Origin: Cryptomeria japonica
Taxonomy: Eukaryota; Streptophyta; Pinopsida; Cupressales; Cupressaceae
Assembly: GCF_030272615.1 (NCBI RefSeq)
Contig: NC_081415.1
Coordinates: 377,597,392 to 377,661,391, forward strand
DNA length: 64,000 nucleotides
Reading direction: 5' to 3'
Shown one piece after another: positions 10,608-22,501 of the stretch. The notes under the pieces are model-generated. The model saw nothing but the letters and a program-made list of their open reading frames with translations. It did no database searches and had not been told where the DNA came from. Both the position numbers and the translations under genes were made by a program. Position 1 is the first letter of the stretch; each line of letters opens with the position of its first letter.

Positions 10608-12084
10608 TACAAGACTCTACGAGTCTAGGCAAGGCTCGCAGAATCAAGAGGTGGGTCGCCCACGGCCTCTGGACTCGGCCTCGGCCGAGTTTTGGCAGAC
10701 TCACCAAGTCTGTCAAACTCGGCAGACTCGCCAAGTCCCATGGGTCGGACTCTGCCGCCCAGTCAAAAAAAAAAAAAAATGTCATAGTTTTAAATGAAAT
10801 AAAAGGGTAATATTTTTTTTTCCACACCCTAAAAAGTCATTTTTGTTGTTTGCAAGCGCAAGGAGAGAAAAAGAGAGTTTTGAGCAAAAAATAGAGGCAT
10901 TGAAGAGCAAACCAGTAGATAGATTGAAGAAGAGATAAGGATTGTTGATTGTTTGTGCAAGTTTGTAGCTTGCATTCAAGCATTTGATGGTGTTAAAGAA
11001 GGATTTGTAAGAGGTTTTCAAGCAAATTTATAGAGGTAAGTACCATTTTTTTGTTATTTTTTTTATTCTTACTTTCATATTTCCATTTTTTTTGTATATT
11101 TGTTTTGTTTTTGTTTTATTGTATATTGATGGAAAAAATATGAAAGTTGAAACCCTAGTTTTGTTTTTTCTTTCTATTATTTATTTTTAGGTTTTAATTT
11201 ATTTAGAATAAGAGACATTATGTTGATTGTTTTCATTTATAATATATTGCAGCATAATGTCTCAGCCTACCGGTAGTGGAACTGGTGCCCCAGTTAGACT
11301 AGATAAGGCTTGGAAACATGGCATTCCTAGATCAAGAAAAGGAGAAGTAACATGTATTTATTGCAAAACAAAATATAATGGGGGAGGTATTAACCGGTTG
11401 AAATATCACATTGCACAAATAGAATGCCATGATGCGAACCCATACAAAAAAGCACCCCTTGAGGGTACACGTGAAGTGCAAGCTCGATTAGAGGAATTTA
11501 AAGAGGAAAAAGAATTAAAAAGGAAGCAAATGGAAGAAATGGCAGCCATTGGTGGAGAGGCTTCTTCAAATCCTCGGCCTCCATTTCCTGGATCTGGAAG
11601 TAGTGGTTTGTGGTAGTGTGTGTGAGCATTGGGCCTCAAATTACGGAGTCGAGCGATCACTGATATTGGCTCCTTTGAGCTTTAGACTTCTAGCCTCTAG
11701 GCTCTGACTTTTATGTTGATATATGTTTTGAACTTTTGATGACATGGATTTCATATTCCATGTATATTGTAGACATTTGACACTATTTATATTTCTAATG
11801 TGTTATTTAGTTTAGCGTATTTCCTTCAACGCAAGCCTAAGATTTGCATTTATACTTATGTGATCAATTTAAACTTGTGTATGTGCTTCTATTTGATGAG
11901 ATTATTGTGTCTTTAATGTTAATTTATTAAAAAATGCATGAAAGAAGTTTAAAATCGTTAAAAATCTTTGAATTTCTTGGGTTTTTCAATTTGCCAAGTC
12001 TAGGCCGAGTTTAGGCTGAGTTTAGGCATTGAGGCCGCGTCTGAGTCAAAAATCAGCTTGCCAAGTCCGAGGCTTGTAACTATG
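10608..12084 (+). mobile_element. hAT-1, main body (non-autonomous hAT)
   Basis: This is the body of a hAT-family DNA transposon of about 1.48 kb once element B is removed. Evidence is a perfect 8-bp target duplication GTTCAGAT (3451-3458 and 12085-12092) and matching ends (left CAGAGTTACAAGACTC, right end reverse-complemented CATAGTTACAAGCCTC). The subterminal zones at 10620-10760 and 11990-12075 are crowded with ACTCGGC / GCCAAGTC motifs, typical of transposase-binding arrays. It carries only a BED zinc-finger exon (11257-11616) and no catalytic domain. It must have been moved by a transposase supplied elsewhere. Confidence 0.85.
11257..11616 (+). CDS. BED zinc-finger fragment of hAT transposase
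   Basis: This frame of 119 codons starts at ATG 11257 directly after a splice-acceptor-like ATATATTGCAG. It encodes the DNA-binding N-terminus of a hAT transposase. The BED finger is visible as CIYCKTKYNGGGINRLKYHI, with the final histidine at residue 60 in ECHD. A lysine/glutamate-rich helix (EEFKEEKELKRKQMEEM) follows. The frame stops after GSGSSGLW, whereas hAT transposases usually exceed 600 residues. This is an internal-deletion derivative, not a working enzyme. It could act as a DNA-binding competitor if expressed; that is speculation. Confidence 0.75.
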   Translation: MSQPTGSGTGAPVRLDKAWKHGIPRSRKGEVTCIYCKTKYNGGGINRLKYHIAQIECHDANPYKKAPLEGTREVQARLEEFKEEKELKRKQMEEMAAIGGEASSNPRPPFPGSGSSGLW

Positions 12085-13660
12085 GTTCAGATGATTCTGT
12101 AGTAGGCTGCCCTTTGATTCAACTCCTTCCAAATAATCTACGAAAAATTTTGGCGAACAATTGACAAAGATTTAGCCCCTAAACTGGTGTCTTACTTCTG
12201 AATATAGAGGTCTGAGTTTGTTGATATTTGGTGCGTTTTGGGTACTAATAGTTCAGCAGGCTTCTTTTCATTTCATTATATATATTTATAAATAATAACA
12301 ATAACATACAAACTACATTCTATCATGACAGACAAGTCGAACTTGTATATTCATAACATTCAATCTCCAAATGACTCAATCCAACATTACAATTACTTCT
12401 GACTTTTTAAACATTTAAGCTCCAACAATTGTATTTCCAATGCCAAAGAACAATGAAAACAAGAACCTGGTTAATTAGTGTTGGTGAGGAAGCAAAGCCC
12501 AGTCGCTGGTTGTGTCTTTCACTACAAGATAGCTCCCCACGTACCTCTCTGCACTCACATCACAGTCACTGTACATACCGCCTACTATTCACAGGCTGGG
12601 CGACTTTCCCACACACTCCTGCCCTATTCCACGTCTGTTGGTTGCAACCTCTTTTCGTGTTGCTGGAAATCACATAATTCGGATTGGCTTGTGGTAAGAA
12701 TGTATGTATACAAGGACGTTAGAACCACACCAAATACTCCCATCTTGCCAAGGTTATGGAATGCTAGGGCTACAACTGCATAAACCTGCTGTGTATTCTT
12801 TGTGAAGGCTCGACTTGCTGCTGTGTGGTGTAGAATACAGCAAGCCCTTCAAGTTTGAACTCTCTCTTCAAGAACAAGCTTCAATGATGTGTATTGTTGC
12901 TAGCACCAGTCTCAAGAACTTCGATTTCCTCCCAGCTGTGTATTTGCCAACCTAAACTGGAAATAATAATGTCCACCATTCATTCAATGCCTTTTTCAAT
13001 TAATTTCCCAGACCTAATCTCTCATAGGCGTAGGAAGTGTTGCAAAAGAGGGTGCACATCCTCCAATGCCTGAAAAATATTACAGAGATAAACTCCAGAA
13101 ACACAAACTTCAAAATCACACAATTTCCGAGATAATCTCTTTTGCATTAAAAGCCCTCATTTATAACTCTTTTGGGGCACAATTCCCAATGCACCACAAA
13201 TGTGGAACTAAACAAGCTCCATACTTTATAATTTTTAATTACTTGTCCCATGTCTCCTCATTAAGTTGACTCAACCTAGGAAGACCACTTTTTCAAAATA
13301 ATATAAAGTGACTTTATAACTTAATATTATACTTTTTAATATTAAAGTAACTTTATTAAAATAACTTCAGGCATTAAAATATATTATCAATCAAACTTAA
13401 AATACCATGTGCTATAGCTCATCGAAAAGGGCTCGTCGTCACGCTCCACGTCCAATACTAAGAATTTGAACTCACTAAACCAAACGTTGACTATAAGTCC
13501 CTCCAAAACTCCATCAAACGAGCTCGGTTTGGCTTGAAACTAAAATTGCCTAGGCCAAAATTCTCCTAGATCCCTTTTGTGTGTTGGTTAGCCCTCGAGA
13601 CCATAGCAAAATGGGCTATCGACACATCATCTAATGTCAGGCTAAAATGGGGACATTACA
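12085..13660 (-). repeat. LTR of element C, main piece
   Basis: This continues the LTR interrupted at 3458. The first eight bases GTTCAGAT duplicate 3451-3458. The right end reads, on the minus strand, TGTAATGTCCCCATTTTAGC, the same start used by the LTRs of elements A and B. No long convincing reading frame lies inside; plus-strand frames near 12429-12783 show no family features. The right flank is ATATT; the other end of element C is not in place, so its own duplication cannot be checked. Confidence 0.65.
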
Positions 13661-14753
13661 ATATTTGGGTGATGAATTCAGAATGTGAAAATCTTCCATT
13701 TCCGTAGAAGATTGTAATATCACATCATACATCACTGAGTCTATCCAACATCAAAGTCGATTGTTCGCATTGCAAACCTTGGAATTGTCTCATTTAATTA
13801 TACATTAGCATATGAGGTTTCTTTGTTCAAGAGAGGATAGAATACCTAATATTTTTTTTTTTGTTCGAAATGTCCTAAAAAACACATCAACAAGTAGCAA
13901 CTCTTGAACTTTAGAGTCTAGGAATTCCAGTACCAAGTGAGTGTTCATTAGTTCATACTCATGGAATATTTTCTTACCTAAGGTGTTTAATGGAAGAGTA
14001 TCCAGGTTCACGAGCAATCTTGCACAACCAAAAAAATTGCTTTATATTTAAATTTCATTTTCCTTGTGAGTTTGATTTGTAGGTCTGATTTAACCCTCTC
14101 AACTAGTCTCCTAGCTCTAAAGTTTGATAATTAATTTTTAGGAGGTGGATGATTCAAGAAATTAAAGCTATACTTTTTTGCAAATTTAAATAGTGCTTCA
14201 ATTTTAATCTTAAGCAGGATATCTCCACACCAAAATAAGGAAAGCTTATTACTTGCCTTACATTACTCACTTTTTGTCTTTTGGCAATTGCTATATTGAG
14301 ATGAAGTGAATCCAAGGCACCTAGTAGTGGGATTTGTTGGATTAGTCCTAAAATAGTAGTTTAAAAAAAAAAAATTGAAAATATTTCATGCCAAATTAAT
14401 ATGGAGGTAAAAATAGTAAGTTTACCAAGAGACAGGGGTACTTGGAGACTCTACAGACTAGTGTCGATATTGGTATGACTAATTTTCAAAAATAGGAGAT
14501 AGGGGTACTTGGAGATTGCATTTTTTTTAAATATAATTTAATAATTTCCAAAACATATCATGACAGAGAACTTTGAAAACAAAAACAGTGGTAAAGTTTA
14601 ACTTTAAAATTGAACAAAAATTAAAATTAAAATTGTTTATATTGTTGATACCGTAGTCATTCTAAATTGTTTAGTGAAAGTAAGGTAATATAAATGTTGA
14701 GCACTCTCAATATTGTCGACTAAATAGTAAAGGCAATTTCTCTTTAGACTATT
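13661..14753. other. Intergenic stretch, no gene seen
   Basis: AT-rich sequence. The only internal structure noted is the string AGGGGTACTTGGAGA, present twice about 66 bases apart (near 14434 and 14500). No coding or RNA feature is supported. Confidence 0.5.
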
Positions 14754-14982
14754 TGTAATGTCCCCTACCTGATTAACCTAATTAATCTATCTCAATATAC
14801 TAAAATTGATTGAGAGACTAAACATGAAGTCAGACAGTGGCATCCTTCAATTTATTAGTTATTAACAAGTACTTATGCATTTTCCTCATTAGACAATTAA
14901 TTTTGTTATACCTCTTATTGATTATTTCCTAAGAGTTCTTTTGGATTCTTTTTTGATTTAATATTTTTATTTTCCTGATCAA

Positions 14983-14983
<1 letters not shown>

Positions 14984-15040
<57 letters not shown>
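14984..15040. repeat. (TA)n microsatellite
   Basis: An uninterrupted TA dinucleotide run of about 57 bp, followed by ATTA/TAAT-rich sequence. Confidence 0.95.
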
Positions 15041-15041
<1 letters not shown>

Positions 15042-15122
15042 CCAATTATTAATTATCAATATATTACCAATTATATATATATTACCAATTATTAATTATT
15101 AATATATTTAATGGCTGGTAAA

Positions 15123-15157
15123 GCAGACAGATCTGACACATGTCAGATCTGGTCTGC
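15123..15157. repeat. 35-bp near-perfect palindrome
   Basis: The left arm GCAGACAGATCTGACA and the right arm TGTCAGATCTGGTCTGC pair fully apart from one bulged base, around a CA centre. It could form a hairpin in the LTR transcript or be a dimeric factor site. Its role is unknown. Confidence 0.8.
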
Positions 15158-16017
15158 CACTATTTGCAGCCTATATTAACATTGTTGTTAAATTCTGAAT
15201 CAAAACATTATCGGGCTTCATATATTAAGCATATCCCATGCATACCACCAAGAACACAGATGTTACTGTCTATAACTCAATAACATTTCTGATCTGATCT
15301 AGCAATGGTATTATGTCGATAATAATCTTCACTCACTAATAGTGATGAAGTACGATTGCTGTCGATGGCAATGATTGCTCAAAGAGCAGATCCTTTTAGG
15401 GTGCAAATGGAGAAAACAATTCCCAAAATCCTCCCCCTTTGAATTGATGCGTGTCATCCTTTTTAAATAAGCTATGAAGAGATTGGAGTATGGGGTTGGC
15501 AACTCTTCACTCGCACCCATTTAGTTTATGATCAACATATTCCTTGTTGACCGCTACTTCCTTATGAACTAATATTAGTTAATTCTTGCTGAGCGGTTAA
15601 ATAAGGTGGTAAGTCGATGCTTTTAAATGTTATTTATGATTAAATATGTTTTAAAATTAATACATTCCTAAAGCGATTTACACGTTGTCCCACCACCCTT
15701 CACAAAGGGTCACGTCAGCCTCTCTGCAGAATGGCGTGTCTTTTATAGAGGGCAAAGAATAATTAAAACTCCATCAGTTAGCAATATTAAATATATAATT
15801 TGGGGTTAGCAATATTAAATATATAAATTGTGTTTATAATATAATAGTAATTTATTTTTATTTGAATATTTCAAACATTAACAAATATTAATAATAATAT
15901 TTAATATTTACTGAATAAATAAATTTCAAATAATCATTCTTTGGTAATTATTATATTAATTAATAATAATAATTGATATATATATGACGATCAAGGAGGG
16001 GACGTGACATTATTACA

Positions 16018-17700
16018 ATGATAAGAATTAAGTCCTCACAAAAAGTCTACACTGTCAATAAATCCGATCACTATAACTTTGCATGGTCTTTTGTCTTCCT
16101 ACAAAACAGTTTCCTTATTAGTCATTTCCCTACGACTTTGCTTTGCTCCAAGCTTATCTTATTTGTTTGCTTTTTTTTTTTTTCCTTTTTACTACATTTT
16201 GCCCTAAGTTTTCTAGGAGACGTCAATTTTTGGTCGAGAGACGACAAGAGACAGCAACCAAAGCACCTTATGCATCAAGAAGTTTACAGAGACGTCTCCG
16301 GTACTGGTATGGGTCTCCAAGGGTAGGAGACGAGTCTCTTGTCAATTGTGTTGGTTGAAAAATTTTGTACACCTGGGGAGGCATGCAAAATTGTGGTTTC
16401 AACCACAGTGTGAGTTAAAAAATCTCCTAATTCTAAGGGAAGGCTCCCCCTTTTCTACTATTACAAATTAACTATAACATATAAACACTAATGAAACTTG
16501 GGTGGGACAACATTCTTTTCTCTTTCTTCATAAAAGATGATTTTCTTCTCTCTTTCAGAAAAGATGCAATTAAGAAACAAATACGGCAACTTAAGAAACT
16601 TTAACAAATACAAAGATGCTTGTACAAAAAGGAAGTGAAGTTTCCGTGAAAGCCCAAAGTCTTCTATCACTTCCCCCGTGACGGGAATGTAGAAACAAAA
16701 GTTCAAAGTCTTTACTTTTCTATTATCCTATCTACCTTCCAGAATGATTAATATGATAATAATGTGTAGCTTACAACAACTCAAAGTCTGTTGATATGGT
16801 GCACCTTTAAACTATTATAACTAGGAGTAACTACAAGCACAAAGTCCTATAATTTCTCTCTATTACGAACATAGCTATTTTAATTCTCAATACTTATAGC
16901 ACAAAGCCTACAAGAAGTTAGATCAAAGCTCCTTTTAATAATCTCACTAGAATCTCAAGTACATGCAAAAAAATATACCACTATGGCATAAGAACACAAT
17001 GGATATAAGAACAAGGTTTCAACACAAAGTCTGAAACTCAAGTGACTTCTTGACGTTGCTTGAGAATTCAATTTACAAGTATAAAACACAGTGTCTTTAT
17101 GACTATAAATATTTGCAGAGTTTTTTTGCTTGCTAAAAAAATAAAAATTACATAGAGCACCCTCCAATATATATATAGGAGAGGTGCTAGGAGCAAAAAG
17201 TGGGAGAAGTCCAACTAAGTAAGACTTATTTCAAATTACAATCCTATTGTCTTTCAACTTGTAATTTGTTTACAAGTAATTACAAGTTACAAGAATGCAA
17301 GTAATCTAACTACTTGCAATTACAATTTTTGGCATTACATATAATTTGTCAAAAGGAAATTTCAAATGCATAATCGAAACTAATCTGAGTGTCCAAGACA
17401 TGACTTTATTTACATCATCCTCTGTCTAGGAGGTCTTCATGTTGCTACAAGATGTTGGCACTTGAAGTATTCAATATTGGTGACGATATTTGTCCAGGAA
17501 CATCAACTTGCATCATTGATAGTTCTTATGTCCTTTGCCAATGAACTCTAATCTCATCTTCTTGCTTGGGGTAATACTAATTCTTCAGGAGAAGTTCTCT
17601 CTGTGCTTATGGCATTGTACTCTTTTCAATTTACATCACTGCTATCATCAACATATGAAAGCACTAGCTTTTGTTTACTGTCCTTACATGCATTGAAACT
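16018..17700. other. No gene seen; dispersed AAAGTCT motif
   Basis: No coding sequence is supported. Between 16640 and 17100 the string CACAAAGTCT and close variants (CCCAAAGTCT, TTCAAAGTCT, CTCAAAGTCT, CACAAAGCCT) recurs every 50-120 bases. This looks like a very degenerate repeat. GAGACG-type motifs cluster at 16218-16340 and may be the remains of a small DNA transposon. Confidence 0.45.
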
Positions 17701-17710
17701 CCTTGCAACT

Positions 17711-18035
17711 GGATCTCTAGGACCCGATTACAAGTGCGAAAGTATTTAACATTCTTGCAATAACGTCTTGCAATCGGGTTTCAAAGACTTGATTGTAAGT
17801 AATAATATAATGGAAATAGAAAGACTTGCAATTGGGTTTCTAAGACCCTACTGCAAGTAACTTGTAATTGGGTTTCTAAGACCCTACTGCAAGTAAAGTT
17901 AACTTGCCATCAGGTTTCTAAGACCCTACTGCAAGTAAAGTTAACTTGCAGTTTGAGCAAAAACTTCCTACTTGCAATGACATCAAAAACTTCCTATTTG
18001 CAGTGACACCAAAAAGTTTCTACTTGCAATGAGGA
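17711..18035 (+). repeat. Degenerate tandem repeat, about 40-60 bp unit
   Basis: A unit like ACTTGCAATTGGGTTTCTAA followed by GACCCTACTGCAAGTA occurs near-perfectly at about 17822, 17865 and 17905. More diverged forms appear before (17711, 17769) and after (17948-18030). Spacers such as AAGTTA are inserted in later copies. It ends shortly before an LTR-like start at 18109. Confidence 0.8.
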
Positions 18036-18108
18036 ACTCAAAACCCGAAATTGCACAAAAAACTAGGAAAATGAAAGCAAAAACCAACCAAAACTTGGAC
18101 AACGATGA

Positions 18109-19140
18109 TGTAGACACCTAAAAATGGTCAACGCTTGCGGAATCATGCTTTAACATTTGCGCATTGCCTCATTTTAGGTTTTTGCGTCGCATTAACATTT
18201 CTCCTATGATTCGTACTTGGTCTTTATCATTTGCGAGCATCGAGTCCTTCTTCTTCATCTGTCTCGCTTTCGAATTTGGTCTTGTCGACAACAATCTTCA
18301 GTCATGATTTTGGGTCGATCTTTGTCCTTGGCAATCTTGTCATATTGCGATCAATTCGTCATCGATCCTTGTCCTTTTCAATCATGTCAATTTGGTCAAT
18401 TTGTCATTGATTTTTGTCAACCAATCTCAATCAAATAATTTATCAACATTAGTCATTTATCAATCCAAAATCATGATCGAATCAATATCAATTATCCTTT
18501 GTCAAGACCTAATTGTCGTCTTTGCATTGCTAATTCATCTTCTAGGGTTTCGTGATTTAATCATTTAACCTGGTTTGTCATTTCCTCCTTTAGGATTAAT
18601 AATTTATTTATTTATCCTAAGTCTTCTTATCACAATTAAATGTTTATTTAATTGGCTAATTAATTCCTCCTATTTTTGTAAATTAATTAATGAATGACAA
18701 ATTATTAATTAATTTACCTAATTTGCATCAATTTCCTAATTTCCAAGTCATCATTTCTAACCTAATTTTCTAATTTCTCCTAAATTCCTAAATGTCTTTC
18801 TATTTCAAATTCATGTCATAAATCCTTACATAGCAATTTGTCATAAATTGTCATAAATTGTCATAAATCCTTGCATAGCAATTTGTCATACACGTCATAA
18901 TTTTGCTATTCTTGATTTGAATTTCCATTCGAATCATTATCATGCTAATTTGATCATTTTTCCAATTTATCTATAAATTGGATGAATTTCTTCAATCAAA
19001 TCCCTGGACCCTTGATTCTTAATTGGTAATCAGACTATCGAATTTCTAGTCAATCACATTTCTAGTACTCTTGATCAAAAATCTTGTCTACTTGCTTTCA
19101 ATTATGTGTATGCACTTGTAGGTGAGATCCACAACCAAAC
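18109..19140 (+). repeat. LTR-like segment starting TGTAGACACC
   Basis: It begins TGTAGACACCTAAAAATGG. The mirror image of this start (TGCAGACACCTAAAA on the minus strand) occurs at 40674. The stretch is AT-rich, with a short CATAAATTGT tandem near 18836-18866. The right end was not located; the coordinate is a guess where sequence character changes. Confidence 0.4.
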
Positions 19141-20407
19141 CATTTGAAGAGGAAAGAAGAACAATGGAGCCGCATGAAGGAGCATTCAAATCACATCTTT
19201 GGTTTGCTTAATTTCTTTGCTTTTGAATGTTTTTGTTTCATGTCTCTATTGAATGTTGTTTAGGATAGATTCATTGCATTTAGTTTTGTGATTGAGCTAA
19301 TGATTAGTATTTTGATATATGCTTTGATGATTTCCTATTTCCTAACATACAGATGATAAACACACCCATTGAAAATTTGACATTAACAAATACGAGTTTT
19401 AAACCTCGTAAAATGTGCCCTAGAGAAGAAAACTACAAACTCAAAATTTGTAGGGATTGTCAATTTTTTGGAAGTTCAAAAATTGAGGCAACACTATGAA
19501 AAGTAGCAGTTTCCCATGTCCAAGCAAGGAGGGAAAATCTTTTTCATTTGCAGGTATTGCAGCAAGAGGAAAAACTATGCCCAGATGCTCAGATGTGAAG
19601 AAAAATGAAATTTGAAGTAGCAAAATGAAGGAAGGTTGCAAGAAAGATTTTAGGAATCCATGAGATTTGGACAAAAAGAAAATAGGGTTGTTTAGCTTTG
19701 CATGTTGCTGGTTCAAAGGTTCAAAATCAGATTTGCAGGAGTTTTCAAAGTTGTGATAGTTTATTTTGGATTTTTCTGTACATGCATGTTGTGTGGTTCT
19801 GCTGTAGCTTGAAGAATAAGATTGTAAACTCTATTTCATTTTAAATAAATATTTTCCCAGCAAATTTGTCCACATAGTTTGTTTAGGTTGTTCTTTTATT
19901 CTCCTTTCTCTTTTCAAAATTATCAATGAGATTGTGGATTTGTTGCAACAATTGACAATCCTAGTGGATTCTCATTTTTGATCTGTATCAAAATCAGTTT
20001 TACATGGCCCATGGTGTATGGCTTAGAATAAGACTAGCCATGAATGTGGGGGTTTGGTTTTTCCATGGCTAACAAGTCCACTTTAAAATAGACAAGTTTC
20101 TTTGTTATGGACATCTCACCTCAATTAAAAACCAAAATATTGGAGGTAACAACAATAAATTATTATAGAAGGATATTCTTGGCTCGGGGATATTTTACAT
20201 ACAGCAAAGCAAATAATTTAATAATAAATGGATTAATTATGTTGACATTTTCCATGGGATATAGGAAGTTTCTGATTTCCACCTCTTCAACATGTTGTTG
20301 AAGCTATTTCATCAAGGCTAAAATGACAATGCTTATTAGTAAATAATATACAATAATTAATTTTCATATTTTACCTCAAAACTAAACTAAATATCACTTA
20401 TTTATAT
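19141..20407. other. Intergenic stretch, no gene seen
   Basis: No supported coding sequence, RNA gene or recognisable element boundary was found here. Confidence 0.4.
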
Positions 20408-20960
20408 TTAATTATATGCAGCAAAGGGTGGTAAAAATATACGATATGGTACAAAAGTGGAATATAAAAATGTGTGTTGAAGCGTATCAAAAAGGCTTTG
20501 ATGAAGTGGAACATAAACGGCTCTCATCACTGCCAGCCCTTGGGAAGTCATGAAATCTTCACCAAAAACACCATATTCAAACACCAAGCAAATAGGAATT
20601 TCCTCTAAAGCCTTGGGTGCCAACGTACCATTAGAAAAGTAACCAATAAGAGCAATGCTTCCTGGCTAGAAACTTCCATACCCTCCTTGCAAGTATAAGG
20701 CAACATGTGGCACAACCTTACTAGCAAGCACTGTGCCCTTTCCATGCATATGGCCTGCAAATTAGATTTGTAAGATTGGGAAACAAACTCAGAAATCAAT
20801 CACTAAACCCTCAAAACTATAATCAAAAGGGATGGCCTGGTACTGGAAAATGTATGGCCAACATGAATATCTCCAATGTCACCTAAAACAACATCATCAA
20901 AATCTTTGAAATCTGGAAACAGACATACCAAAGATCTGCAACTAGGACACATCAAAATAC
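20408..20960 (-). pseudogene. Unidentified gene-like remnant, two exon-like blocks
   Basis: Minus-strand reading gives DFKDFDDVVLGDIGDIHVGH followed by TFSSTRP around 20910-20830. After an intron-like gap ending ATTTGCAG at about 20755 it gives HGKGTVLASKVVPHVALYLQ. Continuing in one frame past a TAG it gives PGSIALIGYFSNGTLAPK and then LEEIPICLVFEYGVFGEDFM. The composition is globular and protein-like, not random. I do not recognise the family. The single TAG and the lack of surrounding exons suggest a pseudogene or a gene fragment carried by an element. Confidence 0.4.
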
Positions 20961-21506
20961 TTCATATCTACAAAGTAAAATCTGAAACTTTGATCTGAAG
21001 CACAACTATAATCCTTTAATGGAATTACCAAGACCATAGAGGGGGATTTTTGCCCCTAAAATCAATTACTTGAAGAGGGTTTTCATCCTCAAGAAGTCTT
21101 GGAAGAACTTGGGTTCATCTAGTAGCATAACAATATCATATTCTCAAATCTGCCTCTCAAATGAGCCCAACACATCCTTATATAGCTTTTTTGGAGGAAA
21201 ATATTCTTTAAAAAAATGTAATAATTTTCATTTTCCCTTACAAAGACTTTCTAGGAAAATAATATTACTTTTCATGAGAAAAGACCCCCACGCCTAGGCA
21301 TCCACAACTTAAAGTACAATTTAACACCTTTCCAATGAGCTATTACACTAAGTTGTCCTTTTAATATTTTCCCACATTAGACAATTTAAGTAAATTAGTT
21401 AAATAATAACTCAATAGCTTACCCAAGTTGTAGAGAGCACTGAAAGTACATCAAAATTGAGCTCTGATCACACCAAGATGATACTAAAGATTTAGGATGA
21501 TGATCA

Positions 21507-22501
21507 TGTAATGTCCCCTTTCTAGGTGACAGGCAGTTGAGCAGGGATTGGCCTATCATCTGGTTCCCGTAGGCCAATGGAGTGAAGAGGGAACCCATCC
21601 AAGAGTCATGGAGCCTTGCAAGGGGCTTTGTGAGCCAATTTAGACATTCAGACGACAAATCCTAGTTGTAGGAGGGATTCCTATTTTTTAGGGAATGACT
21701 GAGAGTTGGTTCTAGGGTGTTTAGGAACCATTCTGGATCATTTGAGACCATCTCCTAAATTTTAGGGAGGGGTCCTATTTTTAGGGAGGACTACCAGTTG
21801 ACTAGTTGACCACCCAAAGGGCCACGGAGTAGAGCTGGTTCACTTTTGAGCATTCCCAGATGTTGTGAGACAGTTTACTACTTTCTAGGAGGATTCCTAC
21901 TTTTTAGGGGGATCACTGCCAGTTAGCTTGCAACACTCAAAGTTTATCCATGGACAAGTGGCTTCAGTCAAAATTTGATTCGGAGTCTAGATGAGCAGCT
22001 TTTGAATTATTTGGGAAATATTTAATATTTCCTTACTTGGATTAAATGAATAATAATAAAGTGAAATAATATAATCACTTTATGTTAATAAAGTAGCCCC
22101 TTGGCACATTTTCCTAAAATTTATAACTTAAAGGGTATAACTTAATAATAGGGCCACTTTTAATGAGGAATTAGACCCTCAATGCGTCAAACCACTTAGG
22201 GGAAGTTATTTTTTAATAAAAAGAAACATTTTAACATGTTTTATGATGTCAAAAGCACAACCCTAACCCCAAATTCGAATTAGGGTTTGAGGCATGTTAA
22301 AAAGACATTAGGGGTAGCATTTTATTATTATTCAGGTTATTGTTTGAAGAAAAAAGTGCAGGTTTAGAGCTCTAGAGCACGATTTGCAGCAGAGATCAGT
22401 CTGTGGGAACGAAAACTCCCTTAGAATACAGTGATTGGACGAAACCCCAATCTTGTAGCAGCAATATTTCATCATAATTTTCATTGGCAGGTTAATATTT
22501 G
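21507..22501 (+). repeat. LTR start (plus orientation), left piece
   Basis: It begins TGTAATGTCCCCTTTCTAGG, the LTR start shared by several elements here. It is interrupted at 22501 by a solo LTR and resumes at 24318. Positions 22070-22300 are closely repeated at 24590-24783 and 26190-26245, so two copies of this LTR family lie in tandem. Confidence 0.6.

Larger units (their letters stand above)
14754..16017. repeat. Candidate LTR remnant with TG...CA ends
   Basis: The left end reads TGTAATGTCCCCTACC on the plus strand. The right end reads TGTAATAATGTCACGTCCCC on the minus strand. Each resembles the start of an LTR, in opposite directions. A TATA box (CTATAAAAGAC, minus strand, about 15730-15741) favours minus orientation. 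Flanking 5-mers (CTATT and ATGAT) do not match, so this may be two abutting LTR fragments and not one solo LTR. Confidence 0.4.

Noticed and set aside
12429-12783. Plus-strand frames in the LTR of element C
   Set aside because: They lie inside an LTR whose boundaries are supported, with no family similarity.
1258-13660. The LTRs at 1258-2640 and 3333-13660 being a pair of one element around the PDS5 fragment
   Set aside because: Their bodies are not clearly homologous, there is no polypurine tract at 2641-2660, and each has its own primer site.
15988-16003. TCAAGGAGGGGA as a plus-strand polypurine tract
   Set aside because: It is equally explained as the reverse complement of an LTR start, and no LTR copy follows at 16018.
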